In this document: in pieces, positions 1 through 7,901 of the stretch
Numbering within the stretch: the stretch's first letter is position 1
Layout of the letters: each line of letters starts with the position of its first letter
Origin: Thermoprotei archaeon
Lineage (GTDB): Archaea > Thermoproteota > Thermoprotei > QMSL01
Assembly: GCA_003650925.1 (NCBI GenBank)
Contig: QMSP01000020.1
Span: forward strand, 1-36,131
Length of the DNA stretch: 36,131 bases
Direction: 5' to 3'
Made by a program: the position numbers and the translations under genes
The notes under the pieces: generated by a model
The model's input: only the letters and a program-made list of their open reading frames with translations
The model's database searches: none
What the model was told of the DNA's origin: nothing

Positions 1-900
1 TAGAGCTTCCAACCATTAGATATTATGGCGAACCTCTGTTGAGAGCTGTTGAAGAAGGGCTAATACCTGAGAGCTTGATAGATAAGGCTGTGTCCAGGGT
101 TCTTCATGCAAAGTTCATGCTGGAATTGTTTTGAAAATCCTGTGTAGACTTAGATAAGGTTCCTCAAGTTCTCGATAATGACGAGGATAGAAAAGCTTGC
201 CTAGACCTTGATAAGCTCGTTGTCAAAGTGACTACCGTCCTTGAGGCTCTTAAGAGAAGAGCTGAGCCTAAGGTTAAGGTCTACTATGCTAAAGGATGTG
301 ATATAGCAGAAGCCGATAAGGAGGAGTTGAGAAAGGCTATTGATGTGACTTCTAAGGCAGATGTCATAGTAACAGCTCTTGAGAAAGGTCTGTTCTCTCC
401 AAGATCCATAACAGATAAGAGAAGGGATAGAGCTCTACCAAGCCTTCCTAAGGTCGGGAGAGCCTCTCTTCCTGTCTGAACATAGACTTGGCCACACCGA
501 GTTCAAATATGACAATCCTAGGATTGAGCCCAGTGGAGCTTCCATACTCAGCAAAGTCAGGATAAGCCTGGAGACTAGAAGGTATAGGCACAGAGAAGGA
601 GATGAAGTAGTTCGGCTATACATAAGGTCTTGGAGCCAAGTGTGACAAGAATTCTTAAGGAACCAGAGGCTTCACAGCGAGAGAAAGATAGTTCAATTCA
701 TCGTCGACACAGAACAACTTGCTTTCCAAGATGAAGATATGAGGCTTGTAGTTAAGTCACGAGTCTATGAGGTGATAATAAGCAACTCTTCAGAGAATAT
801 TAGGCTGAAGAGTAAATTTGAGCTTCATGGACAAGCAGGAGTTCTAAGGAATAAATTATGTTCCTCAGTAAGACAAGAAATCTCGAGTCCAGATGATTGA
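1..900 (+). pseudogene. Decayed glycoside hydrolase family 3 (beta-glucosidase/xylosidase) gene
   Basis: Three consecutive stretches in different frames read as successive parts of a GH3 enzyme. Positions 3-135 give ELPTIRYYGEPLLRAVEEGL followed by a typical LIDKAVSRVL helix and end at TGA just after LELF. About 139-477 gives a 'VDLDKVPQVL-D' segment, then KVYYAKGCDI and RDRALPSLP, as in the GH3 C-terminal alpha/beta domain. 481-900 gives the fibronectin-III-like end (HTEFKYDNPRI, REGDEVVRLYIR, VDTEQLAFQDEDMRLVV), with an in-frame TGA near 644 and a final TGA at 898-900. Internal material is missing: the nucleophile-containing and most other domain-2 sequence is absent and the middle is shortened. 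The 5' part lies outside the window. It sits downstream of, and convergent with, an oligosaccharide/peptide ABC importer, so the intact ancestor probably cleaved imported beta-glycosides. I see frameshifts, deletions and stops, so this is a relic and not a working gene. Confidence 0.85.
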
Positions 901-1059
901 TGAGCAAGCATAGTTCCTTCGATACTTAAAACTTTAGCAGATCATCTTGAAAGCTTGGAGAGCACACATAATGGTTCTTGAGTCTATATACTTAGGCAAG
1001 AAGATTTAAGTTAAAAGCTAAGTGATTAAGTAATAAAATGGCAAGAAAAATTTAGGGCT

Positions 1060-1248
1060 TTATGTTGCCTTTACTCTTCTATACATGAAGACTACAGCAA
1101 AGAGCACTATTATCAACACTATGGTCTCTACGGCTATAGCCGCCATGAGCGTGTTTATAGTTCCTCTTAAAGAAGCTATCTCGCCTTCAAGGCCCTTAAG
1201 AGCCTTGACCTCAGGTTCTATCCTGGATACAGTCTCCTTTACAGTAGT
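1060..1248 (-). pseudogene. Severed C-terminal stalk and membrane anchor of the family-5 binding protein
   Basis: On the minus strand this stretch continues in exactly the same frame as the binding-protein gene, directly after its TGA at 1251-1249. It reads TTVKETVSRIEPEVKAL, more heptad-like stalk, then a hydrophobic helix (AAIAVETIVLIIVLFAVVFM), a basic YRRVK end and TAA at 1062-1060. Archaeal solute-binding proteins often end this way, with a stalk and a transmembrane helix that holds the protein on the cell surface. The coding quality is undamaged apart from the one stop. It is therefore either a recent nonsense mutation, a sequencing/assembly error, or a site of programmed readthrough. 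Confidence 0.75.
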
Positions 1249-3171
1249 TCACTCTCTGGATAGACTTGTCAGCTCGCTCTCTATGGTTGACAACCTGCCC
1301 TTTATTGTCTCAACATCCTTCTCTAGAGTGCTAAGCCTCTCCTCAATGGCAGGGGCTACTGGAGGAGCTGGAGGCTTAAGGACCTTGGCTAGCTCCTCGA
1401 AGAGCTTGGACGTTGGGAACTGCAGCTCCTTTATCCATGCTGGCACAGTTGGAGTCTCTCCCTTGGGAGCTATGAAGAAGTACACGGGTATAGAGTTGAC
1501 CGTCCACATTCCGCCAGCTCCGAACCATCTTGGATCCTCTTCCTTAGGCCATCCTACCCAGTACTCCTCTGAGAACTCATACCATACAGCACCATAGAAT
1601 AGTGGTATTGCTGGCAGATCCTTAAGGGCTATCTCCTGTAGGCGACTATACATCTTGGCTAGCTTCTCAGGGTCAGTCTCAGCAGCTATGGCGTCTAGTA
1701 GCTCAGCAACCTCAGGGTTCCTATAGCGCTCCCAATCTCCGCTGGGATAGGCCTCGCCTACTGGGCCTGTTAGCCTGTAGTCCATGACAACTCTGAAGAC
1801 GTTCCATGGGTGATCGAAGCCTGGCCCAGCAGACCAGCATATCACCAGGTCAAAGGTTCCTCTAATTATCCTGTCCCACCATACAGAGAAGTCTGGGAAC
1901 TCTGTCCTAACGTCTATTCCTATCTTCCTCAGGTTCTCTGCTATCATCTCGCACATCATCATCCAGTCAGTCCATCCATAGGGCACCTGTATGGTGTAGG
2001 GACCTAGCTTAGTGCCATCAGGCATCTCACGCACTCCATCGCCATCTCTGTCTATTATACCTGCCTCATCCAGAATCTTCTTAGCCTTCTCAAGGTCATA
2101 GTCATAGCCATACTTCTCTAGGAGATCTTTGTCTATCCATTTTGCATAGGCAGGATAGATGTGTATTATCATTGATGGAGAAGCTCTTACACTATAGTTG
2201 AAGTACGCCTTGCTTACCAGGTCATTATATGGTATGGCATGAGCTATGGCTCTTCTAACTACAGTGACATTTAGTGGATACTTAGTGTAGGTTATGTATA
2301 GTAGAATTACGTCACCAGGCAGGAAGTAGGGTGGATGAGCGAAGTACGTTCTCCTGGCTAGCTTCTTCACAGTCCAGAACTCCCATATAGCTGGGTAGAA
2401 GTCCGTTGATACATCATGCTCTCCTCTCTCATATGCCAGTGCAGAGGCAGTATTATCCTTATATTCCCTACGACCAACGTACTTGGGCCTAGGGAGTCCG
2501 AATATGTCCTTACCCCACCAGTCGTCAACACGTACATAGATCCAGTGGTCAGTAGCCCATGTTAGAAGTCTGTAGGGGCCACATCCAATTATCTTCTCAG
2601 GATCGTCATCCTTGAACTCAGTTATCTTAGGCCCTAGCTCAGCCTCAAGCTTTTCAAACCTGTGCTTGGGCAGTATCAGCACAGTATGTAGAGCGCTTAA
2701 CAGCTGATAGTAGTTTATTTTCTTCAAGACAAACCTCACGGTCTTGGCATCTACAACCTCTACTCTATCGAAATAGTCCCAATAGCCGCTCCATGGCAAG
2801 GTGTACCTCTTGGCCAAGTCAAACGTATACTTGACATCGTCTGCTGTTACAGGAGTACCATCCCACCATCTTGCCTCAGGCCTTATCTTTACCTCAAAGG
2901 TGTACTCATCAATCCACCTGAAGCTCTCGGCCAGGTATGGTATCCAGACATCGTCTCTTGAGCTGTACAAGAACAGTGAGCAGTACATCAGGAATACTCC
3001 CCACGAGGTATCTGGAAGCATTGGGTTCCAGCCTGCAGGCGCTACAGCACCTGTGACCTCGCCTACCCACACTATCTCGCTTCTCGGAATCTCCTGCGCT
3101 AAAGTTATAGGTGTCACTGGAACCAATAGAATGGCCAGAAACGCTAACACAAGGCAATATCTATAATTCAT
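1249..3171 (-). CDS. ABC transporter solute-binding protein, family 5 (Dpp/Opp type)
   Basis: The 640-residue product begins with a Sec signal peptide (residues 1-25, hydrophobic LVLAFLAILLVPVTP, cleavage near LAQ). The SBP family-5 fold follows, with PYLAESFRWIDEYTFEVKIRPEARWWDGTPVTADDV near 80-115 and GCGPYRL near 195, and a heptad-rich stalk comes after about residue 607. It would bind peptides or oligosaccharides outside the cell and deliver them to the permease pair encoded upstream on the same strand. The ATG at 3171 was chosen because the signal peptide starts there. A TATA-like CTTAAATAT at 3211-3221 gives the gene its own promoter, although it is the last gene of the importer cluster. 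The reading frame is stopped by TGA at 1251-1249, and an intact stalk and membrane anchor continue in the same frame to 1060 (see separate entry). If the stop is real, the protein would be secreted and not cell-bound. Confidence 0.9.
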   Translation of the reverse strand: MNYRYCLVLAFLAILLVPVTPITLAQEIPRSEIVWVGEVTGAVAPAGWNPMLPDTSWGVFLMYCSLFLYSSRDDVWIPYLAESFRWIDEYTFEVKIRPEARWWDGTPVTADDVKYTFDLAKRYTLPWSGYWDYFDRVEVVDAKTVRFVLKKINYYQLLSALHTVLILPKHRFEKLEAELGPKITEFKDDDPEKIIGCGPYRLLTWATDHWIYVRVDDWWGKDIFGLPRPKYVGRREYKDNTASALAYERGEHDVSTDFYPAIWEFWTVKKLARRTYFAHPPYFLPGDVILLYITYTKYPLNVTVVRRAIAHAIPYNDLVSKAYFNYSVRASPSMIIHIYPAYAKWIDKDLLEKYGYDYDLEKAKKILDEAGIIDRDGDGVREMPDGTKLGPYTIQVPYGWTDWMMMCEMIAENLRKIGIDVRTEFPDFSVWWDRIIRGTFDLVICWSAGPGFDHPWNVFRVVMDYRLTGPVGEAYPSGDWERYRNPEVAELLDAIAAETDPEKLAKMYSRLQEIALKDLPAIPLFYGAVWYEFSEEYWVGWPKEEDPRWFGAGGMWTVNSIPVYFFIAPKGETPTVPAWIKELQFPTSKLFEELAKVLKPPAPPVAPAIEERLSTLEKDVETIKGRLSTIESELTSLSRE

Positions 3172-3192
3172 ATTTTCCTAACCTCTCAATTT

Positions 3193-3221
3193 TTAGCTAT
3201 ATTGCTAAAGATATTTAAGCG
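3193..3221 (-). promoter_or_regulatory. TATA box and overlapping inverted repeat upstream of the binding-protein gene
   Basis: On the minus strand CTTAAATAT (3211-3221) is placed to start transcription near 3190, about 20 nt before the ATG at 3171. Just downstream of it the inverted repeat TTAGC-6 nt-GCTAA (3193-3208) covers the expected transcript start. An inverted repeat at that position is a reasonable operator for a repressor. No protein binding can be shown from sequence alone. Confidence 0.45.
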
Positions 3222-3357
3222 TTACAATAGACGAGACGCCTTAGGTTAATGCTGTCGAACTGCATAATTTTTCTGTGAGCTTGATGATGTAGTTAGACCA
3301 TGTACAGTCTCATCTTGTCAACCTTTGAAGTAGGTCAGCGTTACTATAGTATCATAG

Positions 3358-3603
3358 CTAGGGGTAGGGGAGAGGCCTTAGCCTCCTATAGATTCTCAGG
3401 ATCACGAGTATGATGCCTATGAAGGTTATTATGAAGAGGAATACTGTATATTGAAACTCAAATCTCCATGTCTTAGATGATGATATGAAGTAGTATAGAA
3501 CGAATATCTCAAGGAGTAGAGCCCAAACTAACATGGTGAGCAGTTCACGCTCCATAACATTGCTCATAATGCTTAGCCTAAGGCATTGTAGAGAGGACTT
3601 CAT
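3358..3603 (-). CDS. Small two-helix membrane protein of the ABC importer cluster
   Basis: I do not recognise a family. With the start at ATG 3603, preceded by a strong GGGAGGAGG ribosome site 3-4 nt upstream, the product has 81 residues. It has two hydrophobic helices (LLTMLVWALLLEIFVLYYFI and the segment around TVFLFIITFIGIILVILRIY) and a basic tail ending RRLRPLPYP. A longer reading from 3666 would overlap the preceding ATPase and lacks such a site. The gene lies 22 nt after the ATPase stop and before the binding-protein gene, so it is probably co-transcribed with the importer. Possible roles include a small accessory subunit, but this is inference from position only. Confidence 0.6.
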   Translation of the reverse strand: MKSSLQCLRLSIMSNVMERELLTMLVWALLLEIFVLYYFISSSKTWRFEFQYTVFLFIITFIGIILVILRIYRRLRPLPYP

Positions 3604-3625
3604 GTTCCTCCTCCCGGCAATAGGG

Positions 3626-4423
3626 CTATACGAAGTCCTCCCATTTTCGGTAGAGCAATGGCGCACTCCTCACAAGCATCTTAGTGTACTCGTGTTGTGG
3701 ATGAGATAGAATCTCGTCTGGCTCTCCTTCCTCTATTATTCTCCCTCGATACATTATCATTATTCGATCGCTTACATAGTATGCTAGGCCGAGGTCATGA
3801 GTTATGAAGAGGACTGATGTCTTGTAGTTGTCACGCAAGCTGTTGAGAAGCTGGATTATGCCAGCTCTGCTGGAAGCATCTATCATGCTAGTGGGCTCAT
3901 CTGCTATGATGAGCTTGGGCTTTAGCATATAGCATCTAGCTATCATAAGGCGTTGTCTTTGACCACCACTTAGCTCATGAGGATACTTGCCTAGGATCTC
4001 ATCTGGATTAAGTCCTACTGCCTTTAGCGATTCTTTAACGAGCTCTTCCTTCTCTTTATCATCTAGCTCTCTATCAAATAAGTTGAAAGCTTGGTAGAGG
4101 ATGCGATCAACGCGATAGAGTGGATTATATGATGCATAGGGGTCTTGGAATATTCCATGTACTTTCCTATAGAAGTCCTTTATCTCCTCCTTCTTGGATA
4201 ATTGCCATACATCTTTCCCTTCGAAGAATATCTTTCCACTAGTTGGACGTAGCAGTCGAAGTATCATTCGTGCAGTCGTGGTTTTGCCTGAGCCGCTCTC
4301 TCCTACTAGTGAGACAAGCTCTCCCTCCCTGATCTTGAAGGAGACGTCTACTACTGCATGTATGTACTTGCGTTTAAAGAGGCCTACCACATATACTTTA
4401 TTCAACTTAACCACATCAAGCAT
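3626..4423 (-). CDS. Oligopeptide/oligosaccharide ABC transporter ATP-binding protein (DppF/OppF type)
   Basis: This 265-residue cytoplasmic ATPase powers import together with its partner ATPase encoded just upstream. All nucleotide-binding motifs are present: Walker A GESGSGKTT (41-49), Q-loop FQDPYASYNP (92-101), signature LSGGQRQR (151-158), Walker B LIIADEPTS (171-179) and the switch histidine in ITHD (near 209). The FQDPYASYNP stretch is typical of the DppF/OppF class. It is slightly short compared with the usual 310-330 residues because the C-terminal oligopeptide-type cysteine region is missing. It starts 6 nt after the previous ATPase gene, consistent with one operon transcribed from the promoter near 7355. 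Confidence 0.9.
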   Translation of the reverse strand: MLDVVKLNKVYVVGLFKRKYIHAVVDVSFKIREGELVSLVGESGSGKTTTARMILRLLRPTSGKIFFEGKDVWQLSKKEEIKDFYRKVHGIFQDPYASYNPLYRVDRILYQAFNLFDRELDDKEKEELVKESLKAVGLNPDEILGKYPHELSGGQRQRLMIARCYMLKPKLIIADEPTSMIDASSRAGIIQLLNSLRDNYKTSVLFITHDLGLAYYVSDRIMIMYRGRIIEEGEPDEILSHPQHEYTKMLVRSAPLLYRKWEDFV

Positions 4424-4429
4424 CTCACA

Positions 4430-5422
4430 TTACCCCCTATTCGATTCCTCGAGATAGAGATGACAGGCTACCCAATGGCCTTCTTTAACCTCACATAGAG
4501 GTGGTTCTCTTTGCTGGCATATCCTCATAGCATATGAGCAGCGAGGATGGAAGCGACATCCAGGAGGAGGCCTTATGAGGCTTGGAGGACGGCCTGGTAT
4601 ATAGGAGAGGCCTCGTCTTCTTATCTCAGGCTCTGGAGTTATCACTGAATTTATCAAGGCCTTAGTGTATGGATGAAGAGGATTATCCAGTATCTCCTCC
4701 ATGCTTCCAACCTCTATAACCTTGCCTGCATACATGACGGCTATTCTATCAGCTATCTGCCTTAGGATCGCTATATCGTGAGTTATGAAGAGTATACTTC
4801 TTAGAATTCTTCTCCTTTTAAGCTCAAGGAGAATTCTCAGGATCACCTTCTGTGTTGATACATCTAGCGCTGAGGTGGGCTCATCAGCTATCAAGAGCCT
4901 TGGCTCTAGCAGGGTAGCTATGGCTATAACTACACGCTGTTTCATGCCTCCGCTTAGTTCATGAGGATACATGCCAAGAGTCTCAGGAGGTAACTTGACA
5001 TCTTCAAGCCTTTGCCTTGCTAGCTCTAGAGCCTTTCTCTTATCCTTTACGCCTAGCCTGTAGCGCATGACATCAAACATGAAGTCACCAATTCTCTTCA
5101 CAGGAGGTAGTGAGTTTAGTGCACTCTGAGGTATAATGGATATTAGCCTTCCCCACACCTTTTCTCGAAGCTCTTCTCTTCTCATCCTCGTTATGTTGCG
5201 GCCTTCAATTACTACATCACCTCCTATTATGTGTAGTGGAGGCCTGATGTTCATTATGATGGTATTGGCCAAGGTGGTCTTGCCACATCCAGATTCGCCA
5301 ACTACTCCAAGGACTTCATCCATCATTATGTCCAAGTTCACTCCATCAACAGCCCTAACTGCAATATTTTTTGAGATGATATAGTATGCTCGAAGGTCTC
5401 TAACAGTTAGAAGTGTACTCAT
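4430..5422 (-). CDS. Oligopeptide/oligosaccharide ABC transporter ATP-binding protein (DppD/OppD type)
   Basis: The chosen start is ATG 5422 (MSTLLTVRDL), which follows GGGGTGAG and lies one base after the permease stop codon. An upstream ATG at 5461 would add 13 residues inside the permease gene. The 330-residue product has Walker A GESGCGKTT (42-50), signature LSGGMKQR (156-163), Walker B LLIADEPTS (177-185) and ITHD. It ends with the oligopeptide-transporter C-terminal region, GRPPSLIRPPPGCRFHPRC followed by two more cysteines (RICQQ, PLCEV) and VACHL. That cysteine-rich end is usual for this class and may bind an iron-sulfur cluster. It pairs with the following ATPase to form the motor of the importer. 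Confidence 0.92.
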   Translation of the reverse strand: MSTLLTVRDLRAYYIISKNIAVRAVDGVNLDIMMDEVLGVVGESGCGKTTLANTIIMNIRPPLHIIGGDVVIEGRNITRMRREELREKVWGRLISIIPQSALNSLPPVKRIGDFMFDVMRYRLGVKDKRKALELARQRLEDVKLPPETLGMYPHELSGGMKQRVVIAIATLLEPRLLIADEPTSALDVSTQKVILRILLELKRRRILRSILFITHDIAILRQIADRIAVMYAGKVIEVGSMEEILDNPLHPYTKALINSVITPEPEIRRRGLSYIPGRPPSLIRPPPGCRFHPRCSYAMRICQQREPPLCEVKEGHWVACHLYLEESNRG

Positions 5423-5423
5423 G

Positions 5424-6266
5424 CTACTCACCCCTAAGCCTTGGGCTGAAGTATTCGTCAAGAGCAGTAGAGAGGGCGAGAAGAGCAGATGCTACAGCCA
5501 CTAGTATGGCTCCAGGGGGTATGAACCACCACCACAGTCCTCTACGTACAGCATCCATGGCCTGTGCCCAGTATAGCACAATGCCTAGGGAGACTCCTTT
5601 AGTTATCCCCACTCCTATCATGCTCAGACCAGCTTCCGCCAGCATAGCGCCAGCTAATAGCAGCACGAAGTACATGAATATGTAAGATAACATGTTAGGT
5701 ATGAGATCCTCTATTATAACTCTGATGCTGGAGTAGCCTGCCATCTTTGATAGATACACGAATTCTCTCTCCTTTAGGCTAAGTATCTGGGACCTGACAC
5801 AGAGGGCCAGGTCAGGCCAAGCAGTTACGCCTATTATCAGAGCTACTAGGGTGGGGTCTCTGTACTTCACATATGCAGCTATGAGTATCATGAGAAGTAT
5901 TGAGGGGAACATGTAGAGAACCTTTGTTACTAGAGTCAATCCTTCATCAGTGAAGCCTCCCTTATATCCTGCCACTGCTCCTACGACGGTTCCAATAGCC
6001 AGCGCTATCAATCCTGCGAGAGTACCTATGTAGAGTGATGTACGAATTCCATGAAGTACTCTTGCAAGAATATCTTGGCCAAAGGTATTGGTGCCCAGGG
6101 GATACTTCTTTGAGGGAGGGCGCTCAGGTAGGCCTACGGCTTCAGTCGGGTCAACTTTGTAGAATAGAGGGCCTAAGAAGCCTAGGAGTACTATGAATAT
6201 TATTACGCCTATGCTAACAGCAGCCTTCTTAATTCTGAGGATCTCCAACACTAATCTAAGGGCCAT
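5424..6266 (-). CDS. ABC transporter permease (DppC/OppC type)
   Basis: This 280-residue inner-membrane permease has a short N-terminal helix (AAVSIGVIIFIVLLGFLGPL), the family segment PLGTNTFGQDILARVLHGIRTS (residues about 56-77) and five further hydrophobic helices. The cytoplasmic coupling loop has the EAA pattern REFVYLSKMAGYSSIRVIIEDLIPN. PLGTNxxGQDILARVL is diagnostic of the DppC half of peptide-type transporters. It starts 6 nt after the DppB-type gene, and its TAG is directly followed by the ATPase start, showing a tight operon. The substrate cannot be read from the permease. The neighbouring GH3 relic and GH130 gene favour an oligosaccharide. Confidence 0.93.
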   Translation of the reverse strand: MALRLVLEILRIKKAAVSIGVIIFIVLLGFLGPLFYKVDPTEAVGLPERPPSKKYPLGTNTFGQDILARVLHGIRTSLYIGTLAGLIALAIGTVVGAVAGYKGGFTDEGLTLVTKVLYMFPSILLMILIAAYVKYRDPTLVALIIGVTAWPDLALCVRSQILSLKEREFVYLSKMAGYSSIRVIIEDLIPNMLSYIFMYFVLLLAGAMLAEAGLSMIGVGITKGVSLGIVLYWAQAMDAVRRGLWWWFIPPGAILVAVASALLALSTALDEYFSPRLRGE

Positions 6267-6272
6267 AACTAT

Positions 6273-7301
6273 CTACCCTCCTACATAACCTGTTCTTATT
6301 CGTGGGTCAATAAGAGCGTAGACGAAGTCTACTATCATTGTTGCTAGTACGAACGTCAGGGCCAGTATCACATATATTCCCTGTATTAGAGGATAGTCTA
6401 AGGAGAGGAGAGCTCTGAAGAGGACCATGCCCATTCCCTGATAGTTGAAGACAAGCTCAGTTATCAGCGAGCCTCCAAGAATTGTTCCAAAGCTAGTTGC
6501 AAGGCCAGTGACCTGAGGCAGAATTGAGCTTCTGAAGGCATATGATAACAGCTTCTTATCTGGAAGCCCAAGAGTTCTAGAGAACACTATGTAATCAGAC
6601 TCTATCTCGTATATCATCAGCACACGCATACCTATAGCCCAGCCACCAAGAGCACCAAGGACAATAGAGAAGAGAGGAAGCGCTAAGTGCTGGAGGTAGT
6701 CGGCGATGAAGCGCAGAGAGAATGTTGGGATTAAGCCTACAGAGTACGTACCTCCAACAGGGAAGAGGGTCATTCTAACGGCAAAGAGGTAGAGGAGGAG
6801 CATTGCTAGCCAGTAGTATGGAGACTGTGAAAGCACTATGAAGACAGTCAATAACACATTATCGACTGCAGTCTGTCTTCTGTATGCAGCCCAAGCTCCC
6901 ATTAGGTTACCTATGGTCCAGGATATTAGCAGGGCTGGTATTAGGAGGCCTAGTGACCAAGGCAAGTTCATCGCTATGATCTCTGCCACCTTACAGGGGT
7001 AGGATGAGATTGAAGTGCCAAGATCACCTCTGAAGGTTCTACATACGAAGTCCACGTACTGCTCCCATAGAGGCCTACCTACGCCAAACTCCTCCATCAG
7101 GCGCCTATAGCTCTCCCTTATGAGCTCTGGATTTGCTTGTGCTTGCCTATATAGCTTTGCCAGTAGTGTAGCTAAAGGGTTGCCTGGAATAACCCTAGGT
7201 ACTAGGAATATTATGGTCAGGAATATGAAGTATGTGGCTAAGGAGAAGCCAATTTTTCTACTTATGAAAATTATGAAGGGATTGATCCCTCGCTTTCTCA
7301 T
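6273..7301 (-). CDS. ABC transporter permease (DppB/OppB type), first gene of the importer operon
   Basis: The 342-residue product has the DppB layout. An N-terminal helix (FSLATYFIFLTIIFLVPRVIPGNP) is followed by an extracytoplasmic loop holding 'EEFGVGRPLWEQYVDFVCRTFRGDLGTS', then five more helices. The coupling-loop EAA motif is SDYIVFSRTLGLPDKKLLSYAFRSSILP, and the end is FVYALIDPRIR. DPRIR near the C-terminus is typical of this permease half. It pairs with the next gene to form the translocation pore. ATG 7301 is the first gene of the cluster, and a TATA box lies about 50 nt upstream at 7351-7359. Confidence 0.93.
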   Translation of the reverse strand: MRKRGINPFIIFISRKIGFSLATYFIFLTIIFLVPRVIPGNPLATLLAKLYRQAQANPELIRESYRRLMEEFGVGRPLWEQYVDFVCRTFRGDLGTSISSYPCKVAEIIAMNLPWSLGLLIPALLISWTIGNLMGAWAAYRRQTAVDNVLLTVFIVLSQSPYYWLAMLLLYLFAVRMTLFPVGGTYSVGLIPTFSLRFIADYLQHLALPLFSIVLGALGGWAIGMRVLMIYEIESDYIVFSRTLGLPDKKLLSYAFRSSILPQVTGLATSFGTILGGSLITELVFNYQGMGMVLFRALLSLDYPLIQGIYVILALTFVLATMIVDFVYALIDPRIRTGYVGG

Positions 7302-7350
7302 ACTATGACACCACTACTTTGGTTGCTGTTATGTTATAACTCTCTAGCCT

Positions 7351-7359
7351 TCTTAAAAG
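7351..7359 (-). promoter_or_regulatory. TATA box for the ABC importer operon
   Basis: On the minus strand ACTTTTAAGA lies at 7351-7360, preceded by an A-rich AAAGTA that could serve as the TFB-recognition element. Transcription would start near 7328, giving a leader of about 25 nt to the permease ATG at 7301. The assignment rests on position and sequence likeness. Confidence 0.5.
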
Positions 7360-7506
7360 TTACTTTGACTCTTCCCCTCATCAGTTTTCGTTATTCCAAC
7401 GAGGACATATGATATCCTCTAGAGCATGTAGTACTTATTCGGAAATATGGTACAAGGAGGATAGAGCATGTATGAGGAAAGTAGCCATCATCGCCTGAAG
7501 TGAGGC

Positions 7507-7562
7507 CATGTCAGCTTACTGAGCCTTCATCACCTATCAGTCAGCCCTCTTCATCACCGAGA
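7507..7562 (-). ncRNA. C/D-box guide sRNA (2'-O-methylation guide)
   Basis: On the minus strand the four boxes occur in order: C GTGATGA (7557-7551), 10 nt guide, D' CTGA (7540-7537), 3 nt, C' GTGATGA (7533-7527), 12 nt guide, D CTGA (7514-7511). This is the compact archaeal arrangement that binds L7Ae, Nop5 and fibrillarin. The guide before D (AGGCTCAGTAAG) predicts target CUUACUGAGCCU, methylated on the fifth base from D (C). The guide before D' (AGAGGGCTGA) predicts UCAGCCCUCU. A palindromic TATA box CTTATAAG at 7579-7586 is 22-28 nt upstream of box C, which places the RNA start at about 7558-7562. The terminal stem is weak, and an alternative D' CTGA lies 4 nt earlier. Confidence 0.72.
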
Positions 7563-7843
7563 ATCAGAGTCCTGAACTCTTATAAGTATTTGATGTCACT
7601 ATGTCGTCAAGGATAGGTAATAATGTGAGTAGGATTGTGTCACCTGAGAGATCCGCTGGAGAGGCTACTTGAAGTAGTCCTAATAAGCTTTCTAGTGCTT
7701 GAAGAAGGTTGTGAGATATATTAGTCTAAAGGCGACTACGAGGAGCTTATTAGGGAGTTCTGCAAAGTGCTAATTAAGATAATCAGGAGCATATCCTGCT
7801 TGTGATGAACGCAGCATTTAAGGACCTGTTGTGAGGAGTACTT

Positions 7844-7901
7844 ATCATGATGATGAGCGTTGCCCTTGCTGATAAATGATGAGCCCCTTTGGACTGATGA
7901 C
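7844..7901 (+). ncRNA. C/D-box guide sRNA (2'-O-methylation guide)
   Basis: The boxes in order are C ATGATGA (7850-7856), 12 nt guide, D' CTGA (7869-7872), 3 nt, C' ATGATGA (7876-7882), 11 nt guide, D CTGA (7894-7897). These spacings are canonical for archaeal C/D-box RNAs. The guide before D' (GCGTTGCCCTTG) predicts target CAAGGGCAACGC, with the fifth base (G) methylated. The guide before D (GCCCCTTTGGA) predicts UCCAAAGGGGC, with the fifth base (A) methylated. UCA (7845-7847) can pair with UGA (7898-7900) as a short closing stem. A TATA-like ATTTAAGG at 7815-7823 would start transcription at about 7843. Confidence 0.75.

Noticed and set aside
1085-1597. Plus-strand frame of 170 codons across the end of the binding-protein gene
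   Set aside because: It is the reverse of the signal-bearing minus-strand gene and its anchor, which have clear family motifs; the plus-strand reading has none.
7802-7828. GTGATGA followed by CCTGTT upstream of the plus-strand guide RNA
   Set aside because: The spacing is too long (about 17 nt) and CTGT is not a D box.
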